Shown here piece after piece: positions 17,461 through 25,032 of a stretch of 64,000 bases of DNA. This stretch comes from Variovorax sp. Sphag1AA. GTDB lineage: Bacteria; Pseudomonadota; Gammaproteobacteria; Burkholderiales; Burkholderiaceae_C. Both the position numbers and the translations under genes were made by a program. Location: contig NZ_JACHYC010000014.1 of assembly GCF_014192575.1 (NCBI RefSeq), positions 1 through 64,000 of the forward strand, given 5' to 3'. The notes beneath the pieces are model-generated. The model was not told where the DNA came from and made no database searches. It saw only the letters and a program-made list of their open reading frames with translations. Position 1 is the first letter of the stretch, and each line of letters begins with the position of its first letter.

Positions 17461-18156
17461 ATGGCAAACATCCTCGTGGTCGATGACGAGCTGGGCATCC
17501 GAGACCTGCTCTTTGAAATTCTCAACGACGAAGGCCACAACGTCGAACTCGCCGAAAACGCAGCCGAGGCCCGAGCCGCGCGACAGCGAGCCCGACCCGA
17601 CCTGGTCCTGCTCGACATCTGGATGCCCGATACCGACGGCGTCACGCTACTGAAGGAATGGTCGGCTGCCGGCCTCCTGAGCATGCCCGTGGTCATGATG
17701 AGCGGACACGCCACCATCGACACCGCCGTCGACGCCACGCGCATCGGCGCCTTCGCTTTCCTCGAAAAGCCGATCACGCTGCAAAAGCTTCTGAAGGCCG
17801 TCGAGCAAGGCCTTGCTCGCGAAAGCGCGCGCCGCGCCGCCGCCAGCGTGGTGCCCCCGGCGAGCCATCTCTCGACAGTGGTCACGACCGTCGGCGAAAG
17901 CAGTCTGGTGCCCACTGCGCCGCAGACAGCGGTCGTAGAGACCGGCCCGCAATCAACGCAGAGCTTCGACCTCGACCGTCCACTGCGCGATGCGCGAGAC
18001 GGGTTCGAAAAGGCTTACTTCGAGTTCCATCTCGCCATGGAGAACGGCTCCATGACCCGCGTGGCCGAAAAGACGGGCCTCGAGCGGACGCACCTTTACA
18101 GAAAACTGAAGCAACTTGGCGTCGATCTTTCGAGAGGGCGCCGAAGCACTGTATAA
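17461..18156 (+). CDS. NtrX-like response regulator lacking an AAA+ domain
   Basis: A 231-aa response regulator. The receiver (1–120) has the acidic pair DD at 8–9, phospho-acceptor D52 in LVLLDIWMPD, and conserved T/S and K (FLEKPI). A variable linker leads to a Fis-type helix-turn-helix (about 195–228, TRVAEKTGLERTHLYRKLKQLGV). It is shorter than NtrX because the sigma-54-activating AAA+ domain is absent, so it must act as an ordinary DNA-binding regulator. The gene is 73 bases after the kinase. Its stop codon overlaps the tRNA-Phe −10 box. Confidence 0.85.
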   Translation: MANILVVDDELGIRDLLFEILNDEGHNVELAENAAEARAARQRARPDLVLLDIWMPDTDGVTLLKEWSAAGLLSMPVVMMSGHATIDTAVDATRIGAFAFLEKPITLQKLLKAVEQGLARESARRAAASVVPPASHLSTVVTTVGESSLVPTAPQTAVVETGPQSTQSFDLDRPLRDARDGFEKAYFEFHLAMENGSMTRVAEKTGLERTHLYRKLKQLGVDLSRGRRSTV

Positions 18157-18157
18157 T
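18128..18157 (+). promoter_or_regulatory. tRNA-Phe promoter
   Basis: A perfect −10 TATAAT (18152–18157) lies 18 bases after a weak −35-like TTTCGA (18128–18133) and 17 bases before the mature tRNA. The −10 includes the TAA stop of the response-regulator gene. Confidence 0.65.
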
Positions 18158-18174
18158 CGAGGGCTTCATACCAA

Positions 18175-18250
18175 GGCCCGGTAGCTCAGTTGGTAGAGCA
18201 GCGGATTGAAAATCCGCGTGTCGGTGGTTCGATTCCGCCCCAGGCCACCA
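18175..18250 (+). tRNA. trnF: tRNA-Phe (GAA anticodon), island attachment gene
   Basis: A 76-nt tRNA with encoded CCA and anticodon GAA in the loop TTGAAAA. D, anticodon and T arms pair fully (one U·G in the T stem). The acceptor stem has a C5·A68 mismatch. The 3' part from the anticodon loop onward is repeated at 53176–53223, so this is the integration target of the 35-kb island; the gene remains intact. Confidence 0.97.
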
Positions 18251-18253
18251 AAT
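18206..18253 (+). repeat. attL, left 48-bp direct repeat
   Basis: These 48 bases (anticodon loop to three bases past CCA) are identical to 53176–53223. Identity breaks at both edges. This is the standard crossover region of a tRNA-targeting tyrosine integrase. Confidence 0.95.
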
Positions 18254-18267
18254 AAAATCAAGCACTT

Positions 18268-18299
18268 AGCCCAGCCTCCGCGCTGGGCTTTTGCTTTTT
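18268..18299 (+). terminator. Terminator supplied by the island for tRNA-Phe
   Basis: An 8-bp stem AGCCCAGC/GCTGGGCT (18268–18275 with 18282–18289) is followed by TTTGCTTTTT. It replaces the original tRNA terminator, which now lies beyond attR at 53227. Confidence 0.8.
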
Positions 18300-18316
18300 C
18301 TGACAGTGTTCTGACA
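18299..18316 (+). repeat. Tandem TCTGACA sites, left end
   Basis: Two TCTGACA copies (18299–18305 and 18310–18316) are spaced 11 bp, about one helical turn. The same arrangement recurs at 53051–53068 near the right end, which suggests arm-type binding sites for the integrase or an accessory factor. Confidence 0.5.
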
Positions 18317-18662
18317 CTGCCATCGGTGGACCACTGCGGTCAGCTGCGCTTTTCTGCGTGGCCGGCATGCAAAAAAAGTGGATGAACACCCCCGTCATGC
18401 TGCCCGCGCAGCACTACACGCAAAGACCAGAGACTTTTTCAAAGGAGTTCAGTCTTGCGTCTTTCTGATACGACGGTTCACCGCCGCCGCCACCACTACC
18501 GCCACTCGTCGCGGACCGGGCGCGCTCGCGCCCCCTGGTTGTCTGCGCCAGGCTACCAAGCCGGCCGTGGCGGCCGGAACCACAGCCCAAGTGTCTGTCC
18601 GTGCCGGCAAGCACGACCTGCGGCACCCATCCAGGCTCGAGCTGCGCTCGAGGAGGTGCAGC
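18317..18662. other. Integrase upstream region, no gene recognised
   Basis: The reading frame of the integrase is open from 18378, but the residues before the ATG at 18663 look unlike protein and a strong ribosome-binding site precedes 18663. I see no other gene here. It should hold the integrase promoter. Confidence 0.5.
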
Positions 18663-20171
18663 ATGGCTAAGGCATACAAGGAAGGCGCCGGCTGGGCGTT
18701 TCGCCTGCGTGTCCATGGCCAGGACATCTACCAAAGCGGCTTTCGCAGCAAGAAGGCTGCGGAAGAGGCACGCGACAGCCGAAAGGTGGAGCTGAAACAA
18801 GCCGACAAGCAGGTAGGTTTCGGAGCCGCGCGGACGTCGGTGGCGCAGGCGCTCTGCGACTACGCGCTGGCCGAGTTGCCAAAGCACAAGGGGGCTGAGC
18901 AGGAGGCGCGTCGCATCAACCGCTATCTGCGCGCTGTGCAGCTGCCCTTGCTAAAAGTCGAGAAGCTCCAGGGCGAGCCCGGGTCGGTAAAGGCATCAAT
19001 GCGGGGGCAGAAGCGCACGGAGCAAGCCGTGCATTTCAAGGTCGGGCTGGAGGATGTCGAGCAAGAGCGCGTGATTCCGGCGAGCCTTCGTGAGCACAGG
19101 GCTCGTCTTGAAGCAGAAGGCCTCGGCAGCGACACGCTGCGCAGCCTGCTGGCGCGAATCATGGTAGCGGACGTCAGTGCGCATCGGCTCCAACGATTTG
19201 TGGACGCCCTTGAGAAAGAAGGCTTCGGCATGTCGACCGTCCGCCTTGAAGTGGCCGTGCTGAGGCAGATGTTCAACCACTCACGGAAAATCTGGAAATG
19301 GACACAGCCTCATCAGAATCCCGCAAGTGGGCTGAAAATCGCGTCCGAGGACAATACGAGGAAGCGCATCCTGAGCGAGGAGGAATGGGTGCGAATCGCT
19401 CCCGTACTGGCGCGGTCCAAGAACCGGTGCGTGTTCCCTCTTGTCTGCCTCATGATTGAGACTGCGATGCGCAGCTCCGAGCCGCTGACCCGCCTGCGCT
19501 GGCAAGACATCGATTGGCAGGCGCGGGTGCTGGTCCTGCCTGATAGCAAAACAGGCAAGCGCGAGGTGCCGCTGAGCCCTGGAGCCGTCGATATCCTGCA
19601 CGCAGTCCAGGCCATGGAACTCACAAGTGGACTTGAGGAGCCCGTGTTTCCGACGACCTACGAGACCCTCAAGAAGGCGTGGAAGACTGCCTGCACGGCA
19701 GCGGGCGTCAGCAACCTCCATTTGCACGACCTGCGCCATACCGCGGCGACGCGCTACGCCATCGAGTTTCAGGGCAATGCCTTCTTCATCAAGGCGGTAA
19801 CTGGGCACAAGACGTCGGCGATGCTGGACCGCTACATCCACGTCAATGCGAGGCACGCCGCGGCCTACATGCATGGTGACGGGCTCGAGGCGAATGAGAC
19901 GCCGGCTGGGCTGAACGCTGACCTGATGGCGGAGGTTTCCATCCAGGCACAGGCAATGGCCGCCGAGGCGAAGCAGGCAATTCGCGAGCGCGTGGCCAGG
20001 GAGCAGAGCTTGCGGCGCCAGGCGCAGGAGGCCAGGAAGGCTGGCCTTCCATGGCCCCCGGCTCCGCCGTTGGGCGAGGTGGGTCTGGGAAAGGGCGTGG
20101 GGCCTGACGTACCGTCTCCCTTGGCGGCGAGCGCGAATGTCATTCGTGTGGAGTTCAGGAAGGCTGCATGA
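18663..20171 (+). CDS. Tyrosine-family site-specific integrase
   Basis: A 502-aa recombinase that would integrate and excise the island at tRNA-Phe. The N-terminal arm-binding domain (MAKAYKEGAGWAFRLRVHGQ), a core-binding SAM-like domain (about 140–215) and the catalytic domain are present. Catalytic residues are R270 (TAMRSSEPLTRLRW), the K in DSKTGK, H355-x-x-R358 (HDLRHTAATR), H382 (GHKTS) and nucleophile Y391 (DRYIHV). The ATG is chosen because GGAGGT lies just upstream and the N-terminus fits the family. A lysine/alanine-rich C-terminal extension (about 420–502) is longer than in typical phage integrases. It overlaps the next gene by ATGA. Confidence 0.93.
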   Translation: MAKAYKEGAGWAFRLRVHGQDIYQSGFRSKKAAEEARDSRKVELKQADKQVGFGAARTSVAQALCDYALAELPKHKGAEQEARRINRYLRAVQLPLLKVEKLQGEPGSVKASMRGQKRTEQAVHFKVGLEDVEQERVIPASLREHRARLEAEGLGSDTLRSLLARIMVADVSAHRLQRFVDALEKEGFGMSTVRLEVAVLRQMFNHSRKIWKWTQPHQNPASGLKIASEDNTRKRILSEEEWVRIAPVLARSKNRCVFPLVCLMIETAMRSSEPLTRLRWQDIDWQARVLVLPDSKTGKREVPLSPGAVDILHAVQAMELTSGLEEPVFPTTYETLKKAWKTACTAAGVSNLHLHDLRHTAATRYAIEFQGNAFFIKAVTGHKTSAMLDRYIHVNARHAAAYMHGDGLEANETPAGLNADLMAEVSIQAQAMAAEAKQAIRERVAREQSLRRQAQEARKAGLPWPPAPPLGEVGLGKGVGPDVPSPLAASANVIRVEFRKAA

Positions 20172-20656
20172 TGCTTCACAAGCAATTGCCAACCTTCGAG
20201 CTGAGGGTGGCGAGCTGGTTGATGAGGGCGAGGTTCATCGGCGACTACTCTGTCCAGCGCATCGAAGGTGAAGGCATGTTCGTGTACGCGCAGTTCCTTC
20301 ACCATTGGGAGGGCGGCGGGCGTCGTGTGCGAGGGGCCGTCTGCCTGGGCCTGATTCGGATTCCCTTGCATCTGCAAAGTCAGGGGCGTTTCAAGCGGCT
20401 GCTGCAGATTTGCTGTCTGCTGGGAGGCAGTGCTGTCGTTCTGCGCATCGTCACCACCGAGACAGGCGAGTACTTTGACCTCCTGCGGCGGTGGGGATTT
20501 GTGCAGGTCTCCCCTGATGAATGGGGCTACTTCAAGGCCGACGGCGGTCCCTGGCCACTCGGGACGACCTTGGGTCCAGGCGGGGAGATTGAGTATCCGC
20601 CGCTGAAGGATTGGTATCCGCGGCGCAAGCGGACGCCGCCGCCCCCCAGCGACTAG
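20168..20656 (+). CDS. Hypothetical protein coupled to the integrase
   Basis: A 162-aa protein whose ATG overlaps the integrase stop (ATGA), so it is co-translated with it. I do not recognise the family with certainty. The middle (GAVCLGLIRIPLHLQSQGRFKRLLQICCLLGGSAVVLRIVTTE followed by LLRRWGFVQ) has the strand–helix pattern of a small N-acetyltransferase-like fold, as in other integrase-linked proteins that end in a G/F motif. The C-terminus is proline- and arginine-rich. It may be an integration accessory factor, but this is inference from position only. Confidence 0.6.
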   Translation: MMLHKQLPTFELRVASWLMRARFIGDYSVQRIEGEGMFVYAQFLHHWEGGGRRVRGAVCLGLIRIPLHLQSQGRFKRLLQICCLLGGSAVVLRIVTTETGEYFDLLRRWGFVQVSPDEWGYFKADGGPWPLGTTLGPGGEIEYPPLKDWYPRRKRTPPPPSD

Positions 20657-20668
20657 CCTCCGCGAAAG

Positions 20669-20713
20669 GAGCGCCCTGAGGTTGGAAGGACTCGGGGCGC
20701 TCTCGTCCTTTTC
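20669..20713 (+). terminator. Terminator after integrase operon
   Basis: A 12-bp stem with one wobble (20669–20680 with 20691–20702) and a 10-nt loop is followed by TCGTCCTTTT. It closes the integrase transcription unit. Confidence 0.7.
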
Positions 20714-20793
20714 CAAAGATCGCCCTTGTTTGCAGGGTGTTTTGAGGAAAGTGCGATAGGCCTTCATGCGTGGTCTGACGCGCTATACAAGGA

Positions 20794-21021
20794 ATGAGCA
20801 AAGTCATTCCATCCTCCACGGCTCTCGCCGCCGAACTGCTGGACAAGGTCAGCGTCTGCAACCGGCTGAGCCTCTCTCTTCGAACCCTCGAGAACATGGT
20901 GCAGGAGGGCACATTTCCGCCACCTGTCCGCGTGGGTCGCAGGGTTTACTGGTCTGAAATCGCGGTCCGACGCTGGCAGCAGCGCCTTTTCGCAGCGCAG
21001 GAGTCCTGGCAGCCGCACTGA
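20794..21021 (+). CDS. AlpA-like DNA-binding regulator
   Basis: A 75-aa protein with an AlpA/excisionase-type winged helix-turn-helix: LLDKVSVCNRLSLSLRTLENMV then GTFPPPVRVGRRVYWSEIAVRRWQQ. The 'FPxPVRVGRRVxW' wing is diagnostic of this group, which activates integrase expression or assists excision in P4-type islands. Its place between the integrase and the helicase-like ATPase fits. The ATG is preceded by AAGGA. Confidence 0.8.
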   Translation: MSKVIPSSTALAAELLDKVSVCNRLSLSLRTLENMVQEGTFPPPVRVGRRVYWSEIAVRRWQQRLFAAQESWQPH

Positions 21022-21030
21022 GCTGCCAAT

Positions 21031-21076
21031 GCGCATCAGATGCAGGCGCACGTCGTGCGGCCTGCATCTGATGCGC
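21031..21076. repeat. 17-bp perfect inverted repeat
   Basis: Arms 21031–21047 and 21060–21076 are perfectly complementary. The 12-base centre can pair further. It lies between the AlpA-like gene and the ATPase gene and lacks a T tract, so it is either an operator/origin element or a bidirectional terminator. Confidence 0.6.
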
Positions 21077-21145
21077 GCGATCCAACGCTATACGAGCCAT
21101 GGGCGCCGGTGCGGCGCAATGAAAAGTGACCAAGGACCAACGCAT

Positions 21146-22873
21146 ATGACCATTCAACTCGACCTCGTGGACGCCGATGCGCTCGAAGATGCCTTTGAGG
21201 AGGGGGCGATTCCGAGCGAACCCGCCACCGGATACCTCCCGCTCGGAACGGATGGCGACAAGGTCGTCGTTTTCTCTTGCCTGCACAAGGCGGTTGTGAA
21301 ACTTCGGGCCGCCGACCTGAGCGAAATCGGCCTCAAGCTGAAACTCGGAGCAGGCTGGTACGACGCGCAACTTGCCTACCTCCAGCGCGCGCGCGCCGAG
21401 GCGGGCTTGCGCCTTCCCAAGCGGCAGGCTGGCCGCCTCGTCGTTGACCACATCCTCGAGGCGTGCCAGGTCGCAGGGCACTATGTCGCTGGCACTGAGC
21501 GCAGGACCGGCATCTGGCTCGAAGCTGACGGCTCACTTGTCATCAACAGCGATGTGCTCTGGCGTGGCGACGGCAGCGAGATGGTCCACGGCATCCATGG
21601 TCGGCACGTCTATCCGATGGGCAAGCCCATGGGCTTCGGCCCCTCGAGTGAGCTGGCCTCTCCTGAGGATGTGGAGCGCGTCCTGCAGGCTTTTCGGTCC
21701 TACGACTGGATGGTAGGCATGGCCCCTGAACTCGTGCTGGGCTGGCTCGGGGTCGCCGTGGCAGCCGGGGCGATGCGGCGGCGACCGCATCTGTTGATTA
21801 CGGGGCCGGCAGGGTGTGGCAAGTCGACCTTGCTGCAGCAGCTCACCCATCTTCTCGGGCCGAACATCGAGGCGCTGACAGGTAGTCCTTCCTGGATGGG
21901 GCTCCACCAACTGGTCCATGACCGACCCACCCGAGCCATCGCAATCGATGAATTCGAGGCAGATGGCCAGAGTCGGCGATGCCAAGATGCCTTTGAGGCC
22001 GCGCGCGCCGCCTATTCCCTGCAGGAGTCGGATGTCGGCGTCGTGCGAGCGGCCCCCGGAGGTGATGTCCGGACGTACCGCTTGAGTTCACCATTTGTGG
22101 CGGCAGCCATCTCGCCAGGCCGGATGGAGCCCGCCGATCTGACCCGCTGGGTCATCCTCGAAGCGCGCAAGAGGCCTCACGATACTGGCGATGCAGGGGT
22201 GATGCTGCAACCGTCCGAAGCTGCGGGCGTCGGGGCGCGGCTGGCACGCCTGTTTGTCAGCCGCTGGGCGGTCTTCGCCGCGAGCCTAGAAGTGATTCGT
22301 CTCGCAATCCAAGCCCAAGGTGGTGACGCACGGATGGCCGACACCGTGGGGTATCTCCTCGCCAGCTACTGGGCGTTCACCAGTGACCGACCGGCAACGC
22401 AGCTTGACGCGGAATCCTTGGTTCGGCGCGCTGGCATTGCAGCGCGGTCGAAGAAGCAGGTGGTCCAGGACGAACAGGAGTGCCTTACTGCTCTGCTCAC
22501 CCGGGTCGTGCCATTTGACCAGGCGATTGCTGGTGGAACGAAGCTCGCTATTGCTGAAGCGATTCGCTGTGTTACCCACAATCATGTTGGCAAGCGCGCC
22601 TTCGAGGCCCGTCTTGCGCAGTTCGGCCTTCGCGTATGCCAGTCGGACGGACGCTGGTTCCTGCTCGTGGCGAACTCTCCGAATCACTCCGAACTGAAGA
22701 GGTTGTTTGCTGGAACTAGGTGGGCTGCAGGTGGGTGGGCACTTGTACTGCGACGGCTACCGGGGGGCAAGGAGAGCACGCAGCGCCTCGGGCCCGGCCT
22801 ACCAAGCTGCAAGGTTACGTCGTTCGAGCTTCCTGAGGAACTGCAGCCATCAAGGGAAGCCGCCGACGCGTGA
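21146..22873 (+). CDS. Island helicase-like P-loop ATPase
   Basis: A protein of about 575 aa resembling the ATPase/helicase half of phage and plasmid primase–helicases (DUF927-type). Walker A is GPAGCGKST with K at about 226, Walker B is AIAIDEFEAD near 265, and a sensor-like segment (SPFVAAAISPGRMEPADLTRW) follows. No primase or zinc motif is seen in the N-terminal 200 residues. ATG at 21146 is chosen with AAGGA upstream; the frame is open further back through the inverted repeat. It might open an island origin, but could also be a non-replicative ATPase. Confidence 0.7.
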   Translation: MTIQLDLVDADALEDAFEEGAIPSEPATGYLPLGTDGDKVVVFSCLHKAVVKLRAADLSEIGLKLKLGAGWYDAQLAYLQRARAEAGLRLPKRQAGRLVVDHILEACQVAGHYVAGTERRTGIWLEADGSLVINSDVLWRGDGSEMVHGIHGRHVYPMGKPMGFGPSSELASPEDVERVLQAFRSYDWMVGMAPELVLGWLGVAVAAGAMRRRPHLLITGPAGCGKSTLLQQLTHLLGPNIEALTGSPSWMGLHQLVHDRPTRAIAIDEFEADGQSRRCQDAFEAARAAYSLQESDVGVVRAAPGGDVRTYRLSSPFVAAAISPGRMEPADLTRWVILEARKRPHDTGDAGVMLQPSEAAGVGARLARLFVSRWAVFAASLEVIRLAIQAQGGDARMADTVGYLLASYWAFTSDRPATQLDAESLVRRAGIAARSKKQVVQDEQECLTALLTRVVPFDQAIAGGTKLAIAEAIRCVTHNHVGKRAFEARLAQFGLRVCQSDGRWFLLVANSPNHSELKRLFAGTRWAAGGWALVLRRLPGGKESTQRLGPGLPSCKVTSFELPEELQPSREAADA

Positions 22874-23348
22874 ATATTGAGGTGTGTGCGGGTGGCGGCC
22901 CTGGTCGTTACCTCGTTACCCTCGTTACCTCGCCGCGTCTGCATCCCGGATTGCGGCGCACTCGAACCGCTCCGTGTCGAGGTCCGCGTCACTCTGCTGC
23001 CTGCGCTCGGGTTGCTGTCTTCATGCGGTCAGCGCAATGCAATTGCGGTACAAGCTCCAGCGACTTGAAAGCCCACATTGGCGCCGAGCGCTCAAGCGTT
23101 CGAGAGATTCGACATCGAGTGACGATTCAAGGGTTCTTATCGTCATCAAGCCTTCGGAAGGCACCTCGAAGCTTCTGTCCGGCCCCTGGAGGAAATGATT
23201 GATCGGGACACGACAACCCCTCATAGTATGTGGCGCGCAACGACCGAGGCGGCGTAGCTGACACAGTGGTTGGCTGCCGTATCTGTTGAGCCGCCGACTG
23301 TTCGTATTGAGGTCGGAGCACACCCGCCAGTATTTGACGAGGCCAAGG
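22874..23348. other. 475-base stretch without a supported gene
   Basis: Three copies of CGTTACC(C)T in a row lie at 22906–22932. Short open frames here have no ribosome-binding sites and protein-unlike composition. The strands of the flanking genes converge, so 3' regions of both operons meet here. I saw no convincing terminator. Confidence 0.5.
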
Positions 23349-23798
23349 TCATGAGTAGGCACCGCTTTGCATTCGGCCGAGGAGGCATTCCAGCAGCGCT
23401 CTGCCATCCTCACTCGAAAGGTACTCCGCAGGTGTGCGCCCACCGAGCGCTGGATGCGGCGCCGCGAGCCAAGTCCCAATCCAGCGCGCAGCGTCGAAGC
23501 GATCCGGGTTCCCCGACTGGCTGACGATAGTCTCGACCTGGCCTACCAAGCGAGCGACGGCCAGAACGCCCGCGGTCGCGATGAACGCATCTCCTTCTGG
23601 GTAGAGCTCCAGCCAAGCAGCTAGTTGCCCGGCCCCGATGTCTATGTCTTGGGCGAGCATATTCAGAAAATCTGGCGGGAGTCCTGCTGCGACCATTTCG
23701 TTCCACGTTGTGCGGTCCGCCGTCCAGAAGGCAACGTAACTGCGTGCGGGAGCGGACTGGCTGCTACCGGTCGATTGACCCCACCGCCTTTCCGTCAT
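23349..23798 (-). CDS. MbcA/ParS/Xre-type toxin-binding domain protein
   Basis: A 149-aa protein ending in GGRTPAEYLSSEDGRALLECLLGRMQSGAYS. This matches the C-terminal domain of MbcA/ParS/Xre antitoxins that bind RES-type toxins (LGG-x-TP-x-x-L, then a helix ending G-x-x-S). The preceding 'LPPDFLNMLAQDIDIGAGQLAAWLELYP' resembles their degenerate helix-turn-helix. The start ATG at 23798 avoids overlap with the upstream exonuclease gene; the frame is open up to 24023. No RES toxin gene is adjacent, so the partner is unknown. It is the last gene of the five-gene minus-strand cluster. Confidence 0.7.
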   Translation of the reverse strand: MTERRWGQSTGSSQSAPARSYVAFWTADRTTWNEMVAAGLPPDFLNMLAQDIDIGAGQLAAWLELYPEGDAFIATAGVLAVARLVGQVETIVSQSGNPDRFDAARWIGTWLAAPHPALGGRTPAEYLSSEDGRALLECLLGRMQSGAYS

Positions 23799-23862
23799 GC
23801 GCGCCTCCGTGAGCCGGTGGCACGCCAGATGTCTCTTGTCTCGAGTTCGATCATCGCAGGCA

Positions 23863-24381
23863 TCATCTCGTCCTTGAGCTGCCGTGGACGGCTTCGAATC
23901 GAGCCATGAGCGCGAGGGCGTCTGCCAAGGCGTGATGCCTGCCCAGTCCGTATCGGGCTTCGGTGGCAATCCATGCCGCCTCGGCGGCTGCGATGCCGTC
24001 CGGGTCTTCGAGAAGATAGCCAACGTGGACGGGCTCTAGTTGCGGCACCAAGCCCGGATCGACAAGCTGCAAAAGCTCTTCCAGCAACTCGTAGTCGATG
24101 CTGTAGTCGTAGGCGATTGGGAGCGCTTCGGGCTCTTGGGCGCGCAACCAGGACGCTGTCATGTGTGCCATGTCGTGCAGCCTTGCTTCTGCGTGCGCCA
24201 CGCGTCCAAACTGAGGCAACACCGTGGCTTGCAGGAAGCGATTCCTGCGTATGCCTGCTAGTCTGGCGAGACTTGGACGGTCGAGCTCAGCGTAGAACTC
24301 ATCGTTCGGTGCGACCAGGCCGATGCTCAACAGCCGCGTCTCGCGGCGCGACTCGAAGAACTCGGTGTCCAGAAATAACAT
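23863..24381 (-). CDS. DEDD-family 3'-5' exonuclease-like protein
   Basis: A 172-aa protein resembling DnaQ-fold exoribonucleases. The first motif MLFLDTEFFE supplies the D-x-E pair; YDYSIDYELLEELL fits the second acidic motif; GRHHALADALAL supplies the H-x-x-x-x-D third motif of a DEDDh enzyme. This pattern is expected for a two-metal nuclease that trims RNA or DNA from the 3' end. It lies 4 bases downstream of the HAD gene and is co-transcribed with it. Substrate is unknown. Confidence 0.75.
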   Translation of the reverse strand: MLFLDTEFFESRRETRLLSIGLVAPNDEFYAELDRPSLARLAGIRRNRFLQATVLPQFGRVAHAEARLHDMAHMTASWLRAQEPEALPIAYDYSIDYELLEELLQLVDPGLVPQLEPVHVGYLLEDPDGIAAAEAAWIATEARYGLGRHHALADALALMARFEAVHGSSRTR

Positions 24382-24385
24382 GCCT

Positions 24386-25027
24386 TCAAGGCGCAGAGGG
24401 CGACAGCGGACCGTGATAACAAGAGGGAGACCGCGCGCGCTCCGTCGGCGAATCGAAGGCCGCGTGCGCTAGCTGGAGTTTTTCCCTGAGCTCGGCCAGC
24501 ACAGATGGCTCGCTGATGCCGAGTTCATGATGCGTATGAACCAGATTCTCGCGACACCATGAGGGGCAATTGAAATCATCGTCGTCAAGCGCCAGCCAAG
24601 CGCGTGGGCGACGCCTGCACACATCTTCGAAGACCTGAATGCCTCGAGCCTTGGTGGCAAACGCGTCCTCGTTCATTTCGCTGTGAAACGTCGCGCCAAT
24701 CACGCGAGACCGCAGGCTGGGCGGCAACCGTTTTGCTGACTTGGCGCACGAGTACGCGCGTACCCAACTCGTCGAGAGAACGATCCTGGGTGTCGGATAC
24801 GGTGCCAGTACTTGTTCGAGCAATCGAGCGTGCTCGAAGAGGGCGTGTCCTTCCGGCTTGATGTATGCGCCGCGCCGAGGCGTCCAATACACCTCCTCGT
24901 GGTGGAGCACGCCGTCAAAGTCGAGATACAGGAGCAACTCGCCGCGGCCACGGGGTGCCTTGATGACGGTGCTGGGGACAGGTCCCGATGCGTTCATAGG
25001 ATTCACGGACGTATGGACAGGCGCCAT
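24386..25027 (-). CDS. HAD-superfamily phosphatase of the RNA-repair-associated (SAK) type
   Basis: A 213-aa protein with HAD motif I LYLDFDGVLHHE near residues 33–43, motif II IVLSTSWV (T/S) near 81, and the DD of motif IV in WLALDDDDF near 146. The short N-terminal motif, 'WVR' after motif II and a C-terminal WC..N segment match the HAD domain found in 'Swiss-army-knife' RNA-repair proteins, which is probably a polynucleotide phosphatase. The substrate is inferred. It sits between a metallophosphoesterase and a 3'-5' exonuclease with gaps of 4–5 bases. Confidence 0.75.
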   Translation of the reverse strand: MAPVHTSVNPMNASGPVPSTVIKAPRGRGELLLYLDFDGVLHHEEVYWTPRRGAYIKPEGHALFEHARLLEQVLAPYPTPRIVLSTSWVRAYSCAKSAKRLPPSLRSRVIGATFHSEMNEDAFATKARGIQVFEDVCRRRPRAWLALDDDDFNCPSWCRENLVHTHHELGISEPSVLAELREKLQLAHAAFDSPTERARSPSCYHGPLSPSAP

Positions 25028-25032
25028 GGCGA

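Noticed and set aside
22870..23202. 110-residue plus-strand frame after the ATPase gene
   Set aside because: It has arginine/serine-rich shadow composition, no ribosome-binding site and overlaps the ATPase stop region.
23349..24381. RES–Xre toxin–antitoxin pair
   Set aside because: The MbcA-like protein has no RES-domain neighbour; the adjacent gene is a DEDD exonuclease-like protein.
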